The translations under genes were made by a program, and so were the position numbers. A stretch of 46,884 bases of DNA, taken from contig JAJFFG010000116.1 of the NCBI GenBank assembly GCA_021776825.1, positions 1 to 46,884 of the forward strand, in the 5' to 3' direction. A model generated the notes under the pieces. That model made no database searches. It was not told the DNA's origin and saw only the letters and a program-made list of their open reading frames with translations. The stretch is from Planctomycetota bacterium. Its GTDB lineage: Bacteria > Planctomycetota > JAJSAM01 > JAJVHW01. Shown here in pieces: positions 17,142-27,560 of the stretch (its first letter is position 1; each line of letters starts with the position of its first letter).

Positions 17142-18220
17142 GCGCGACCGAGGCGTCGCCCACGAAGTCGGGCCCCGACTACTCGAAGGTCGTCCTGTCG
17201 GTGAAGGGTCTGAAGAAGTGGTTCCCGATCAAGAAGGGGCTCTTCTCGCGCGTCGTCGGTCAGGTGAAGGCCGTCGATGGCGTCGAGTTCGACATTCACG
17301 CCGGCGAGACCCTCGGGCTCGTGGGCGAGTCGGGCTGCGGGAAGACGACCGTCGGTCGCACGATCCTGCGCCTGCTCGATCCGGTCACCGCCGGCGTCGC
17401 CGAGTTCCAGGGTCAGGACGTGTTCAACATCCAGGGTGGCGATCTGCGCGCGCTGCGGCGCCGCATGCAGATCATCTTCCAGGACCCGTACTCGTCGCTG
17501 AACCCGCGCATGACCGTCGAGTCGATCGTCGGCGAGGCGTTGACCGTCCACGGGATGGTGAGCGGCCGGAAGGAGCGCCGCGAACGCGTGCAGGAACTCC
17601 TGGCGAAGGTCGGACTCGACCCGATCCGTCACATCTCGCGTTATCCGCACGAGTTCTCCGGCGGCCAGCGCCAGCGCATCGGCATCGCGCGCGCCATCGC
17701 GCTCGAGCCCGAACTGATCATCTGCGATGAGCCCGTCTCGGCCCTCGACGTGTCGATCCAGGCGCAGATCATCAACCTGCTCCAGAAGCTCCAGGAGGAG
17801 CTGAACATCTCCTACCTGTTCATCGCGCACGGGCTGTCCGTCGTCGAGCACATCAGCCACCGCGTGGCCGTGATGTACCTCGGCCGCATTGCCGAGATCG
17901 CGGACTGCGACTCGCTCTTCGGCAACCCGGTCCATCCGTACACCCGTGCACTGCTGTCGGCGATCCCGAACCCGGACCCCGATGCGCCGCTCAATCCCGA
18001 GCCGCTCCCGGGCGAGGTGCCGACTCCCATCAACCCGCCGGCCGGCTGTCGCTTCCACACGCGGTGCAAGTACGCGGAGGCGCGTTGCAAGTCGAACGAC
18101 ATCCCGATCCCGATCTACGAGATCGAGCCGGGGCATCGCGTGGCCTGCATCCTGGGTGAGAGCGTCGACGGCGCGACGCGAGTCGGCGAGCAGGTCCACG
18201 GCGACGACGAAAATCTCTAG
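17138..18220 (+). CDS. ABC transporter ATP-binding protein, OppF/DppF family (system 1)
   Basis: The 360-aa ATPase has Walker A GESGCGKTT, Q-loop IFQDPYSSLNPRMTV, signature FSGGQRQRIGIARA, Walker B LIICDEPVSALD and the C-terminal Cys motif GCRFHTRCKYAEARC. The H-loop reads FIAHGLSVV: the switch His is present but the following Asp of the usual HDL is Gly, unlike the other three ATPases here. OppF works as a heterodimer with OppD. The start ATG overlaps the OppD stop (ATGA). Confidence 0.92.
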
Positions 18221-18268
18221 GCCGCCGCGGTCGCTCTCGTGACCGGCGGACCCGCAGCGGAGGCTTCG

Positions 18269-20107
18269 ATGCGAACGCGATCCCCCCTTCTCGCCGGCAC
18301 GCTCGTGTGTGCGGCGCTCTTCCTCACTCCCGGTTGCGGGGATGACGGCACGACCCCTGCGTCCGACGGAGCCGGCCCGACTGCTGGACAGGACGATGGT
18401 TCGGCGGGCGGAGACGACTCCTCCGGCGGCGACGATGGAGGCGAGCGCGTCCACGTCGGTGACGGCGGGCGGCCGAGCGGCGGCGACGGCACGTCGACGT
18501 CAGCGATCCCGCGCGAGGGCGAGGCGCTGAAGGGGTTCGACTGGAGCACGCTGTTCCCTGCGGGGGACGGTTGGAAGCAGTTCCCCCAGGAACTCGTCTT
18601 CAACAACGGCGCCGAGCCGGACACGCTCGATCCGCACATCATGACCGGCGTGCCCGAGCACCGCATCACGATGGCGATGTTCGAGGGCCTGACCGGACAT
18701 CACCCGCGCACGCTCGAGGCGGTCCCCGCGGTCGCCGAGTGGTGGGAGATCTCGGACGACGGGCTGACGTACACGTTCCACCTCCGCGAGGGGCTGACGT
18801 GGAGCAACGGCGACCCGTTGACCGCCGAGGACCTGCGTTGGTCGTGGGAGCGTGCGATGGCGCCGACGACGGCGAGCCAGTACGCGTACCAGTTCTACGC
18901 CATCAAGAACGGGCGTGAGTTCTCGGACGGGACCATCAAGGACTTCGCGCAGGTCGGCGCGAAGGTCATCGACCCGCTGACCTTCGAGGTCACGCTCCAC
19001 TCGCCGACGGCGTACTTCCTGGAGCTCACGAGCTTCGAGACGCTCTTCCCGATCCACCGCGGCTCGTTCGAGAAGCACGGCATCCAGTGGACGCGGCCCG
19101 AGAACTTCGTCTGCAACGGACCGTTCGTGCTGTCCGAGTGGCGGCCGCGCGACGCGATCGTGATGGTGCCGAACGAGAACTACTGGAACCGCAACATGGT
19201 GCGGTTGACGAAGATCGTCGCCAAGCCGTTCGATGACCTGAACACGGCCTACAACGAGTACATCGCGGGGAAGATGGACTGGCTGCCGGATGTGCCGCAG
19301 AAGCGCATCGACGAGGTCATGCTCGACCCGGACTACTACGCGTGGCCCTGGCTCGGCGCGTACTTCTACCGCTTCAACACCACGAAGGCTCCGTTCGACG
19401 ATCTGCGCGTCCGTCAGGCGCTGAACCTCTCGATCGACAAACAGTCGCTCTGTCTCGACACGCTGAAGAGCGGCGAGACGCCCGCCACGGTGTACGTGCC
19501 GCGCGCGGTCCGTGACTACGTCGACTACCCGACGCTCGAGGGACCGGCGTACGATCCGGCGAAGGCGAAACAGCTGCTCGCCGACGCCGGGTTCCCGGGC
19601 GGCGAGGGCTTCCCCGACATCGACCTCACCTTCAACACGAGCGAGCGCCACAAGCAGATCGCCGAGGTGTTGTCGTCGATGTGGCGCGAGAACCTGGGCA
19701 TCAACGTCAAGCTGCGCAATATGGAGTGGAAGGTCTACCTCGAGCAGGTGAGGTCGATGGACTACCAGATGGCGCGCGCGGGCTGGATCGGCGACTACGT
19801 CGACCCGAACACGTTCCTCGACATGTTCGTCACGGACGGTGGCAACAACAACACGGGGTTCGCGAGCGCGGAGTACGACGCGCTGATCAAGTCGGCGAGC
19901 AGCGAACCGGATCTCGCGAAGCGCGGGCAGATGCTGCACGAGGCCGAGAAGATCCTCTGCCTCGAACACCTGCCGATCATGCCCATCTACGACTACGTGA
20001 AGCAGGGCGTGCGCCGGTCTCGTCTGCAGGGACTGCAGGAGAACATCCGCGCGACGCATCCCTTCCAGTGGATGTACATGGACGGTCCGCCGGCCCAGGG
20101 CCGGTAG
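18269..20107 (+). CDS. peptide ABC transporter substrate-binding lipoprotein (SBP family 5, system 2)
   Basis: The 612-aa protein has a signal sequence ending FLTPGC, a possible lipobox, and then a very Gly/Asp/Ser-rich linker (about 25-85) that would hold the domain away from the membrane. The SBP_bac_5 domain starts around 95 with EPDTLDPHIM and includes YTFHLREGLTWSNGDPLTAEDL, as in OppA. It is not a close copy of the system 1 binding protein, so a different substrate is likely. I place the start at the ATG at 18269, which has GGAGG before it; a GTG at 18239 has none. First gene of system 2, 48 bases after the system 1 OppF, so readthrough is possible. Confidence 0.9.
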   Translation: MRTRSPLLAGTLVCAALFLTPGCGDDGTTPASDGAGPTAGQDDGSAGGDDSSGGDDGGERVHVGDGGRPSGGDGTSTSAIPREGEALKGFDWSTLFPAGDGWKQFPQELVFNNGAEPDTLDPHIMTGVPEHRITMAMFEGLTGHHPRTLEAVPAVAEWWEISDDGLTYTFHLREGLTWSNGDPLTAEDLRWSWERAMAPTTASQYAYQFYAIKNGREFSDGTIKDFAQVGAKVIDPLTFEVTLHSPTAYFLELTSFETLFPIHRGSFEKHGIQWTRPENFVCNGPFVLSEWRPRDAIVMVPNENYWNRNMVRLTKIVAKPFDDLNTAYNEYIAGKMDWLPDVPQKRIDEVMLDPDYYAWPWLGAYFYRFNTTKAPFDDLRVRQALNLSIDKQSLCLDTLKSGETPATVYVPRAVRDYVDYPTLEGPAYDPAKAKQLLADAGFPGGEGFPDIDLTFNTSERHKQIAEVLSSMWRENLGINVKLRNMEWKVYLEQVRSMDYQMARAGWIGDYVDPNTFLDMFVTDGGNNNTGFASAEYDALIKSASSEPDLAKRGQMLHEAEKILCLEHLPIMPIYDYVKQGVRRSRLQGLQENIRATHPFQWMYMDGPPAQGR

Positions 20108-20125
20108 CCGACCGGAGCGACTCCC

Positions 20126-21229
20126 GTGGGACGCTATCTGCTGCGGCGGCTCGTCACGCTGCCGATCGTGCTGCTCGTCATGGTGACGGTCAGCTTCTTC
20201 ATCATGCGGATGGCGCCCGGCAATCCGTTCTCGGCCGAGCGCACGCTGCCGCCCGAGATCCAGCAGAGTCTCGACGAGAAGTACGGCTACGACGCGCCGC
20301 TGCTGGTGCAGTACGGGCGCTATCTCGGGCGCGCGGTTCAGGGTGATCTCGGGCCGTCCACGAAGTTCAAGGACCGCACGGTCAACGAGATCCTCGCCGA
20401 CCACATCGGACCGACGATCGTCATCGGTCTGGGCGCGCTGATCCTGTCTCTCTCGATCGGGTTGATGGCCGGGATCATTGGGGCGATTCGGCAAAACAGC
20501 ATGCTCGATTACTCCAGCATGTCCGTCGCGATGTTCGGGATGAGCGTGCCCCGATTCGTCACGGGTCCGGTCCTCGTGCTCTTGTTCGCCCTCCACTGGA
20601 AGGTGTTCCCAGTCTCCGGCTATGAGGCGTCGTTCCACACGTGGCCGTGGGCGATCGGCGGGCTCGGAGTGCTGTTCGTCGCGTGGCGTCTTCGTGAGTG
20701 GAAGCGCTCCGGTGCGCCGGGGTCGGCGAACTTCGACCCGGGCCAGGAGATCGCCGCGTTCTGGATCGCGATGCTCGTCATTGCGACGTCGCTGATCGTC
20801 CTGTTGCTCGTCACCAACGAGACGCTGATCCTCCCGTCGCTTGTCCTCGCGTTGCCGTTCGCCAGCCGCATCGCGCGACTCATGCGCGCCGGCATGCTCG
20901 AGGTCATCCACCAGGACTACATCCGCACGGCGCGCGCGAAGGGTCTGACCGAAACCGCCGTGATCGTGCGCCACGCGCTGAAGGGCGGCATGCTGCCGGT
21001 TGTGTCGTTCCTCGGCCCGGCGATCGCGGCGCTGCTGACCGGTGGACTCGTCGTCGAGAAGATCTTCGCGGTGCCCGGCATCGCACGTGAGTTCATCGAG
21101 TCGGCGCTGAACCGCGACTACTGGATGGCCCTCGGCACGGTCGTGCTCTACGGCACCGTGCTCGTCGTCCTGAACCTCATCGTCGACGTCGCGTACGGCT
21201 TCCTCGATCCGCGGATCCGGTACGACTGA
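20126..21229 (+). CDS. peptide-type ABC transporter permease, OppB family (system 2), with extra hydrophobic insertion
   Basis: The 367-aa membrane protein has a canonical N-terminus (RRLVTLPIVLLVMVTVSFFI, GDLGPS) and the permease loop HQDYIRTARAKGLTE. The usual short link between the SGY motif and the conserved LILPSLVLALP is here expanded by about 65 residues. The insertion contains two hydrophobic stretches (WAIGGLGVLFVAW and AFWIAMLVIATSLIVLLLV) separated by a charged segment, so the topology should have two more spans than E. coli OppB. GTG start with GGAG nine bases upstream. The stop overlaps the next ATG by one base. Confidence 0.9.
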   Translation: MGRYLLRRLVTLPIVLLVMVTVSFFIMRMAPGNPFSAERTLPPEIQQSLDEKYGYDAPLLVQYGRYLGRAVQGDLGPSTKFKDRTVNEILADHIGPTIVIGLGALILSLSIGLMAGIIGAIRQNSMLDYSSMSVAMFGMSVPRFVTGPVLVLLFALHWKVFPVSGYEASFHTWPWAIGGLGVLFVAWRLREWKRSGAPGSANFDPGQEIAAFWIAMLVIATSLIVLLLVTNETLILPSLVLALPFASRIARLMRAGMLEVIHQDYIRTARAKGLTETAVIVRHALKGGMLPVVSFLGPAIAALLTGGLVVEKIFAVPGIAREFIESALNRDYWMALGTVVLYGTVLVVLNLIVDVAYGFLDPRIRYD

Positions 21230-22692
21230 TGGAGCGCCCATCCAACCGCACGCCGGAAGGCATCGTGGCGGCGTCGCACGGCCGCCGGGCCCTGCAGGGC
21301 GAGAGCCTGTCGCAGGACGCGTGGCGCCGTCTGAAGAAGAACAAGATGGCCATGGCCGGGTTCTGGATCTCGGTGGTGATGAGCCTCTCGGCGCTCCTCG
21401 CCGACGTCATCAGCCCGTACAGCCCGGAGGAGCAGCAGCGTTGGCTGGGGGCACTGCCGCCCCTGACCGAAGTGCTCTCGCTCCGCAACGAGATGCGCTT
21501 CACCGTCGGCGAGCGGCCGACGGAGTCTGAGGTGCCACAGGCCTGTGCCGACGCGCTCGGCGACGAGGAGTCGCACGAACTGCTGTTCGAGGTTCAGGAC
21601 GAGGCCATCACTCCGGTGCGCCTGGTCTTGGATGGCGACACCGTCGAGTCGATCGATCTGCGGCCGCCGGGTCGTGGTGTCGTGCGTCCCGACGCGCTCG
21701 ACGTAGAGGAGCAGGACTTCCTGCGCATCCCGGACACGGGCGAGCGCGTGGCGGTCGCTCGCATCGCGAAGCGCGACGCCGCACCCGATGTGCTGCGCGG
21801 TGGCGAGGGGCGGCGCGTCGCGGTACTCGAACTCGTACGTCGCTCGCCCGAGGATCGGTATCGGTTGACGGTCGGGTTCAGCGGCGACGGGACGGTGAGT
21901 GCGATCGACCGTGCCGGCACGGACGCTGGTCCGTCGCTGACGCTGAAACCGGGCTACGTCGTCGACGTCGTGCTCGACGGCAACCCGCTGCGTCACACGC
22001 ACATCCTGGGCACCGATCAGGAGGGACGTGACTCCCTCAGCCGTCTCATCTACGGCGGTCGCATCAGTCTGCTTGTCGGTCTGACCGCCACGCTCGTGAG
22101 CTTGTTGGTCGGTGTGCTCTACGGAGCGTTCAGCGGTTACATGGGCGGTCGCATCGACGGGATGATGATGCGCATCGTCGATGTGCTCTACGCGATCCCG
22201 TACCTGTTCCTGGTGATCCTGCTCCTCGTCGCGTTCGGCCGCAGCATCATCATCCTCTTCGTCGCGCTCGGCCTCGTGCAGTGGCTCACGATGGCGCGCA
22301 TCGTGCGCGGCCAGGTGCTGGGTTTGAAGGAGAAGGAGTTCGTCGACGCTGCCGTGACGGTCGGCGCCGGCTGGTGGCAGGTGCTGACGCGCCACCTCAT
22401 TCCGAACACGCTCGGCGTGGTCGTCGTGTACACGACGCTCACGGTCCCGCAGGTGATCCTGCAGGAGTCGTTCCTCGCGTTCATCGGCCTCACGGTCGAG
22501 ATGGACGGACGTCCGCTCGAGAGCTGGGGCGCGCTCGTGAACTACGGCCGTGAGGCGCTCGGCGCCAACGGCGAGTTCTGGTGGCTGCTGCTCTGGCCGT
22601 CCATCGCGATGAGCGTCACGCTGTTCAGCTTGAACTTCCTCGGGGATGGCTTGCGCGACGCCCTCGATCCGCAGCAGCGAGGGAGGACCTGA
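21229..22692 (+). CDS. peptide-type ABC transporter permease, OppC family (system 2), with large periplasmic insertion
   Basis: The 487-aa protein is far longer than the ~300-aa family norm. TM1 (about 43-65) is followed by an insertion of about 190 residues, largely beta-like (for example PVRLVLDGDTVESIDLRPPG). The normal core then begins with HILGTDQEGRDSLSRLIYGG (about 257-276). The core carries the remaining spans and the loop LGLKEKEFVDAAVTVGAG, ending NFLGDGLRDALDP. The insertion must lie in the periplasm, where it could contact the binding protein. Start ATG overlaps the OppB stop (TGATG), and its own stop overlaps the next start in the same way. Confidence 0.9.
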   Translation: MERPSNRTPEGIVAASHGRRALQGESLSQDAWRRLKKNKMAMAGFWISVVMSLSALLADVISPYSPEEQQRWLGALPPLTEVLSLRNEMRFTVGERPTESEVPQACADALGDEESHELLFEVQDEAITPVRLVLDGDTVESIDLRPPGRGVVRPDALDVEEQDFLRIPDTGERVAVARIAKRDAAPDVLRGGEGRRVAVLELVRRSPEDRYRLTVGFSGDGTVSAIDRAGTDAGPSLTLKPGYVVDVVLDGNPLRHTHILGTDQEGRDSLSRLIYGGRISLLVGLTATLVSLLVGVLYGAFSGYMGGRIDGMMMRIVDVLYAIPYLFLVILLLVAFGRSIIILFVALGLVQWLTMARIVRGQVLGLKEKEFVDAAVTVGAGWWQVLTRHLIPNTLGVVVVYTTLTVPQVILQESFLAFIGLTVEMDGRPLESWGALVNYGREALGANGEFWWLLLWPSIAMSVTLFSLNFLGDGLRDALDPQQRGRT

Positions 22693-23722
22693 TGCCCGCC
22701 GGATCATCCGAGCAGCCGCTGCTCGACGTGCGGGCGCTCGAGACGCACTTCAAGACCGACAAGGGGCTCGTGAAGGCCGTCGACGGCGTGAACTTCTCGC
22801 TCAGTCCGGGCGAGAGCGTGGGCATCGTCGGTGAATCCGGATCGGGCAAGAGCGTGACGAGCCTCTCGCTCATGCAGCTCGTGCCGACGCCGCCGGGTGT
22901 CCACGCGGGTGAGGTGCTCTGGCGCGGCGAGAACGTCTTCGACTGGTCCTCGCAGCGCGTGCGTCAGTTCCGCGGCGGCGAGTGCGCGATGATCTTCCAG
23001 GACCCGATGACGAGCTTGAACCCGTTCCTCCGGATCGGCGTGCAGCTCACCGAGTCGATCCAGCTCCATCTCTCGATGAACCGGCGCGAGGCGCGCGAAC
23101 GCGCTGCGGAGATGCTCGAGCGCGTCGGCATCCCAGCGGCTGCGTCGCGGCTCGATGCCTATCCGCATCAGTTCTCCGGCGGCATGCGGCAGCGCGTGAT
23201 GATCGCCATCGCGCTCTCGTGCAACCCGGCGCTGCTCATCGCAGACGAACCGACGACAGCGCTCGACGTGACGATCCAGGCCCAGATCCTGGAACTGATC
23301 GACGCGCAACGCAACCGTGACGGCACGGCGCTGATGCTCATCACGCACGACCTCGGCGTCGTCGCCGGCATGTGCGATCGAACGATCGTGATGTACGCGG
23401 GGCGAGTCGTCGAGGAGGGGCCGACCGAGGACGTCTTCGCGGATCCGCGCATGCCCTACACGGTGGGTCTCCTGCACAGCATCCCGCGTCTCGACGGCGA
23501 GCAGACCGAGCGCCTGGAGCCCATCCCGGGTTCCCCCCCGAACCCCGCTGATCTGCCGAGCGGTTGTCCGTTCCGGGTGCGCTGCGCCTGGTCCGCCGAT
23601 CGCTGCGCGACGGAGCGGCCGGAGCTGCGCGAGATCTCCGCGCCTGGCGAGCCGGTGCGACGTGTCGCGTGTCACTTCGACATCCACGAGATCGAACCCC
23701 ACGCGGTCGAGGAGATCCCCGG

Positions 23723-23726
<4 letters not shown>
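22692..23726 (+). CDS. ABC transporter ATP-binding protein, OppD/DppD family (system 2)
   Basis: The 344-aa ATPase has Walker A GESGSGKS, Q-loop IFQDPMTSLNP, signature FSGGMRQRV, Walker B LLIADEPTTALD, switch LITHDLG, and the C-terminal GCPFRVRCAWSADRC cysteine motif. The overlap TGATG with oppC sets the start at 22692; upstream in-frame codons lie inside oppC. It overlaps the next gene by four bases. Confidence 0.92.
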
Positions 23727-24736
<1,010 letters not shown>

Positions 24737-24913
24737 CAACGACGAGCCCGGATCGTTCACGAGGGCGCCGCGTGATCGCAGCGAGATCGCTGATCGGCGT
24801 GCGCTTCTCGGCGGTGTGACACGCGGTGGCCCTCACGCATCTCGACCTCCCAGGCGACTCAACCGGCGCCGCGTGAGTTCCTCAACACGCTGCTCGCAGG
24901 ATCGCGCGCACGC

Positions 24914-24919
24914 TAGCTT
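24914..24919 (+). promoter_or_regulatory. candidate -10 element, leaderless start
   Basis: TAGCTT ends exactly six bases before the GTG start codon at 24926. A transcript from this element would begin at or next to the start codon, which fits the absence of any Shine-Dalgarno sequence. The same geometry is seen before ridA (27428-27433). Confidence 0.4.
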
Positions 24920-24925
24920 GTTGGC

Positions 24926-26998
24926 GTGACTTCGCGAGCGAGGCTCTCAGTGGCGGCGATGGTAGTGGCGGCGATGGTGGTCGTGGCGGCGATCGTCAGC
25001 GGTGCGCTGACAACGTGCGGCCCAAGTGGCCGAGACTCTCAGGACCAGGCGAACGCGGGGCGGGCCGTGGTGGACTCAGGGACTCCCCGGCTTGCGTCCA
25101 CCCCCGAGCGCCACCGGCGCTCTCGTCTCGGGAAGCCCGGCGACACGCCCGACACGTCGCGTCGGTCCGACAAGGGCCTCGAGACGCGCGGCGGAGTCGT
25201 GGTCACTCCGAACGGCGAGCCCGTGCCAGGTGCATTCGTCGCATTCGGCGACCTGGACCAGTCCGACCACACGACCGTGACGGGGCCCGCCGGCCGATTC
25301 AGTTTCGAGATCCGGGCGCCGGTCGCGGTCGTCTTCGCCGTCGCCGAGCGGGGCAACGCGATCTGGCACGGCGAGGCGCGGGCCGACGGCTGGCCCCCGG
25401 ACCTCACCGTCACCGTGCGACCTCCCGCGCCGAGTGACCGCGTGGTCCTGGTGCGGGTGGTCGGCCACGACGGTGGCGAGGTCCACTCGGCAACGGCAAG
25501 CCCGGTCCACGCGGAGTTCTGGGACCGCACGGGCTTCTACGAGGAGATCCGCGTGGCGGGCGGCGCGTTCCCGGTGGCTGAGCGGCGTTGGGGTAGCCAG
25601 GACGAGCCCGTGTTCATCGTCGGCGATGCCAGGAGTGCCGCGGGCGTCCCGCTCCCCTACGGCAGCGCGCTGGTGGCGGTCGATCCGCGCGGACCGCCGG
25701 TCACCGAGGTCCGGCTGCCGCCCGGGTCGTCCATCTCCGGGCGTGTCGTGAAGCCCGATGGCAGCCCCGCTGAGCGTGTGAACGTCTATCTGCGCGCCCG
25801 TCCGGACGGATACGACGCGGACCACATGGAGAACGTGGACCGCCGTGCGCGGACGGGCGGCGATGGCGCGTTCACGTTCACAGGCGTCCGTGAAGGCAGG
25901 GCAACGCTGTTCACCGAGCGGGATCGCCACGTCGGCGCGTCGCACGTCTCGGTGGAGGCCGGCGGTCCGGACGTGACGATCCCGTTGCGCCGCCGGGTCT
26001 CGGTGACGGTGCGCGTGACGGACCAGAGTGGAGCGCCATTGGGGACGGCGCGAGTGATGGTCTACGCCACCCACGGCGATCCCGAGGTCAGGGGTGTCCT
26101 CATGGGCGAGGGAACGAAGACGGACGACAGCGGCATGTGCGTGGAAAGCGGCGTGCCCGAGAAGACGCCTCTGACCGTCTCCGTCTGGGCCCCGGGATTC
26201 GTCGGTTACCGCGGCGACGACCTTTCGCAGACCGGAGCCGAGATCCCGGTGGTCCTGCAGCGCGAAGGGCTCATCCGCGGACGCGTGATGGCGCCGGACG
26301 GGACGTCGTTGTCCCACGTGCCCCTCTTCGTGCGACCGAACGGCACGTCCTACGTGACGTGGGACCGCACCGGCGACGAGTTCGAAGTCCACGACTTGCC
26401 GCGCGGACAGAGGGTCACGCTCGCCTTGATGGATGGGCACCGCGTCGTGGCCGAGACAGAGGCCACCGCCGGCGACGCGAACGTCGTCGTCAGGTGGCCC
26501 GACGAGGAGTACCTGACACTGGTCCTCGCCGACGAGAGGGACACAGGGCATGCAGACTGGCCGGGGCCGGTGGTCCTCCTGTCGGGTGGTGGCCCCGTCG
26601 CCTCGAACGACTCCGCCGAACCGGTCGTTACGTTCCCCTCGTCGCACCTGCCGCCGACCGTGGACATTCAGGTCGGTCCCATCGCGGACGGGCGCTACGC
26701 GTTCGTGCGGGAGGTGAAGTCTCGCGGTGTGCGCGTGGTGGCCCTGTCCCCCGGCGAACGCATCGCCGGCCGGATCACGCTCCCCGGCGGGATGAACCCC
26801 GGCTTCGTCGAGTGTGAGGTCCGGGCCAAGAGCGGGTTCGCCGCCTCGTTCGAGACCTCGATCGATGGGTCGTTCTCGTTCAAGGGGCTCCCTCGCGGGA
26901 TCTACGAGCTGTCCGCGTCGGGCCCGGACGGGAGGAGGGCGATGGCGACGGTCAGCGCACCGTCCGAAGGCATTGGCGTCGAACTTGTCGATGAGTGA
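24926..26998 (+). CDS. exported protein with repeated carboxypeptidase-regulatory-like (beta-sandwich) domains
   Basis: The 690-aa protein begins with a hydrophobic export segment (about 8-30, AAMVVAAMVVVAAIVSGA) and a nearby Cys (LTTC) that might be lipidated. A basic, disordered-looking linker runs to about 85. The rest is a chain of beta-sandwich units with the CarboxypepD_reg/SpaA-like patterns GGVVVTPNGEPVPGAFVAF, GRVVKPDGSPAERVNVYL, GRVMAPDGTSLSHVPLFV and a last one with FSFKGLPRGIYELSASGPDG. Such arrays are usually found outside the cytoplasm as adhesive or scaffold proteins; there is no catalytic domain. GTG start, no ribosome-binding site. Monocistronic, convergent with ridA. Confidence 0.75.
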   Translation: MTSRARLSVAAMVVAAMVVVAAIVSGALTTCGPSGRDSQDQANAGRAVVDSGTPRLASTPERHRRSRLGKPGDTPDTSRRSDKGLETRGGVVVTPNGEPVPGAFVAFGDLDQSDHTTVTGPAGRFSFEIRAPVAVVFAVAERGNAIWHGEARADGWPPDLTVTVRPPAPSDRVVLVRVVGHDGGEVHSATASPVHAEFWDRTGFYEEIRVAGGAFPVAERRWGSQDEPVFIVGDARSAAGVPLPYGSALVAVDPRGPPVTEVRLPPGSSISGRVVKPDGSPAERVNVYLRARPDGYDADHMENVDRRARTGGDGAFTFTGVREGRATLFTERDRHVGASHVSVEAGGPDVTIPLRRRVSVTVRVTDQSGAPLGTARVMVYATHGDPEVRGVLMGEGTKTDDSGMCVESGVPEKTPLTVSVWAPGFVGYRGDDLSQTGAEIPVVLQREGLIRGRVMAPDGTSLSHVPLFVRPNGTSYVTWDRTGDEFEVHDLPRGQRVTLALMDGHRVVAETEATAGDANVVVRWPDEEYLTLVLADERDTGHADWPGPVVLLSGGGPVASNDSAEPVVTFPSSHLPPTVDIQVGPIADGRYAFVREVKSRGVRVVALSPGERIAGRITLPGGMNPGFVECEVRAKSGFAASFETSIDGSFSFKGLPRGIYELSASGPDGRRAMATVSAPSEGIGVELVDE

Positions 26999-27022
26999 CC
27001 GCTGCGCCCGGCCGGCGAGGGC

Positions 27023-27421
27023 CTACTCTCCGACGCGGGCGACGCAGTCGACTTCGACGAGGACGTCCTTCGGGAGGCGCGACACTTCGACCGTGGCGCG
27101 GGCCGGCGGGTCGTCGGTGAAGAACGTGGCGTACTCCTCGTTGATCGCGCCGAAGTGGTCCATGTCCTTCACGTACACGGTGCACTTCACGGCGTCGGCG
27201 AGGTCCGCACCCGCGGCGCGGAGCACCGCGCGGAGGTTGGTGAGAACCTGACGCGTCTGCGCGCGGGCCGCGTGCTCACCGTCCCCGCCACCCACGATCA
27301 CGCCCGTGGCCGGGTCGAGGGCGATCTGACCGGAGCACCAGAGCCAGCCGTCCGACAGGACGGCCTGGGAGTACGGCCCGATGGCGGCGGGCGCGTCGTC
27401 GCTACGAATGATCCTGCGCAT
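27023..27421 (-). CDS. ridA: RidA family enamine/imine deaminase
   Basis: The 132-aa cytosolic protein belongs to the Rid (YjgF/UK114) family, which hydrolyses reactive 2-aminoacrylate-type enamines to keto acids and ammonia. GPYSQAVLSDGWLWCSGQ (N-terminal third), VLTNLRAVLRAAGADLADAVKCTVYV (middle) and PARATVEVSRLPKDVLVEVDC (C-terminal) are the family blocks. The last includes the substrate-binding Arg of PARATVEV, expected in active RidA. Length is normal. The ATG at 27421 has no Shine-Dalgarno sequence but follows a -10-like TAGCCT by six bases. Confidence 0.93.
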   Translation of the reverse strand: MRRIIRSDDAPAAIGPYSQAVLSDGWLWCSGQIALDPATGVIVGGGDGEHAARAQTRQVLTNLRAVLRAAGADLADAVKCTVYVKDMDHFGAINEEYATFFTDDPPARATVEVSRLPKDVLVEVDCVARVGE

Positions 27422-27427
27422 GCGCCG

Positions 27428-27433
27428 AGGCTA
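27428..27433 (-). promoter_or_regulatory. candidate -10 element of ridA, leaderless start
   Basis: TAGCCT on the minus strand, six bases before the ATG at 27421. Transcription starting seven bases after the hexamer would begin at the A of the start codon. Confidence 0.4.
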
Positions 27434-27503
27434 TCCGCCGTCGTCCCGATTGCGCGAGGTCCCGCTCCGTCGACGGACGTCAGGCGTGCGGATGAACGCG
27501 AGC

Positions 27504-27533
27504 GGCGCGCACCGGACTGATCCGATGCGCGCC
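27504..27533 (-). terminator. strong hairpin after the FG-GAP gene at 27561-29711
   Basis: GGCGCGCA (27504-27511) pairs with TGCGCGCC (27526-27533). The stem continues inward through four more pairs after one mismatch, leaving a four-base loop. It lies 28 bases past the stop of the minus-strand gene. No T-tract follows. Confidence 0.6.
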
Positions 27534-27560
27534 GAGGTCTGCACTACGACTGGCTACTGA

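Noticed and set aside
18500..21241. 913-codon minus-strand open frame across the system 2 SBP and OppB
   Set aside because: Antisense to two well-supported genes; composition typical of a shadow frame.
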